Assembly: GCF_023571765.1 (NCBI RefSeq) | Contig: NZ_JAMJXC010000011.1 | Coordinates: 124,001-188,000 of the forward strand | Direction: 5' to 3' | Source of the DNA: Xanthobacter aminoxidans | GTDB lineage: Bacteria > Pseudomonadota > Alphaproteobacteria > Rhizobiales > Xanthobacteraceae | Length of the DNA: 64,000 nt | Shown here: in pieces, positions 63,832 to 64,000 of the stretch | Layout: each line of letters starts with the position of its first letter | Position numbering within the stretch: position 1 is the first letter of the stretch | Position numbers and translations under genes: made by a program | The notes under the pieces: model-generated | Told to the model about the DNA's origin: nothing | The model's input: the letters and a program-made list of their open reading frames with translations, nothing else | Database searches by the model: none

Positions 63832-64000
63832 ATGATTGATCCGCCACTCGACCTCGATTCCGTCCGGACCTTCGTTCACATCGCGGAGCTGGAAAGCTTC
63901 ACGAGGGCAGCAGAAGCCATGGGCACGAGCCAGGCGGCCGTCAGTCTCAAGCTGAAGCGGCTCGAAGGGCGCCTCGGATGCCGCCTGTTCGACCGCACCC
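63832..64000 (+). CDS. LysR-family regulator, N-terminal part (cut by window edge)
   Basis: The first 56 residues carry the HTH: SVRTFVHIAELESFTRAAEA, then GTSQAAVSLKLKRLEGRLG. The ATG at 63832 directly follows the palindrome. It is divergent from the tautomerase gene, its likely target. Confidence 0.88.
   Translation, partial: MIDPPLDLDSVRTFVHIAELESFTRAAEAMGTSQAAVSLKLKRLEGRLGCRLFDRT

Noticed and set aside
1-64000. CRISPR arrays, tRNA or rRNA genes, transposases, integrases.
   Set aside because: No regularly spaced repeats and no recognisable cloverleaf or rRNA stretch was noticed, and none of the translated frames resembles a transposase or integrase. A covariance-model scan would be decisive for tRNAs.

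Overview
The window is GC-rich alphaproteobacterial chromosome, best matched by the Hyphomicrobiales (a Xanthobacter/Azorhizobium/Rhodopseudomonas-like genome). This rests on the gene families present (PcaQ, BadR/BadHI/AliAB, GlpR-GlpD-GlpK, cyanuric acid hydrolase/barbiturase family, DUF202 pair, NCS1-permease kinase) and is inference, not a species identification. Almost every gene is metabolic, a transporter or a regulator. No tRNA, rRNA, CRISPR, integrase or intact insertion sequence was recognised. It reads as a catabolic district made of several separate operons, each next to its own regulator.

Layout. 1-2880: response regulator (partial) and a permease-histidine kinase fusion. 3018-6144: CoA-transferase plus CitE-like lyase with a divergent LysR. 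6160-10019: PcaQ-type LysR divergent from a PcaC-like decarboxylase, an AtoE-type transporter and a LigI-like amidohydrolase. 10102-12440: orphan molybdate-type binding protein and an MFS carrier. 12645-16037: PgtC-like binding protein divergent from a TctD/TctE-type two-component pair. 16199-16940: two DUF202 membrane proteins. 17016-28871: a co-directional block on the minus strand: glpR, glpD, glpK, a sugar-type ABC importer, a GntR regulator, a cytosolic-type sulfatase and a formylglycine-generating enzyme. 28899-29559: a truncated MarR remnant and a thioesterase.

29758-45199 encodes a cyclohexanecarboxylate/pimelate route: CoA ligase (AliA), dehydrogenase (AliB), hydratase (BadK-like), alcohol dehydrogenase (BadH), ring-opening hydrolase (BadI), a FadB-like multifunctional enzyme, thiolase and ETF-ubiquinone oxidoreductase. 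It is accompanied by BadR, a second acyl-CoA dehydrogenase, a MaoC hydratase and a branched-chain-type binding protein. A 21-bp AT-rich motif is shared by three divergent promoters of this region and suggests one regulon.

45285-54164 is a meta-cleavage operon of the phenylpropionate (mhp) type: extradiol dioxygenase, C-C hydrolase, hydratase, acetaldehyde dehydrogenase, aldolase, transporter and divergent IclR regulator. The usual one-component hydroxylase MhpA is replaced by an HsaA-like monooxygenase with its own flavin reductase. 54183-62768 holds an FMN reductase, a LysR gene, and a divergent seven-gene operon for a cyclic ureide or imide: isochorismatase-like hydrolase, NMT1-type ABC importer, SDR, dihydroorotase-like amidohydrolase and a cyanuric acid hydrolase/barbiturase. 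The end carries a GIY-YIG protein, an MSAD-like tautomerase and the start of another LysR gene.

The two least conventional assemblies are the organosulfate-plus-glycerol block (17016-28871) and the cyclic-ureide operon (55915-62768).
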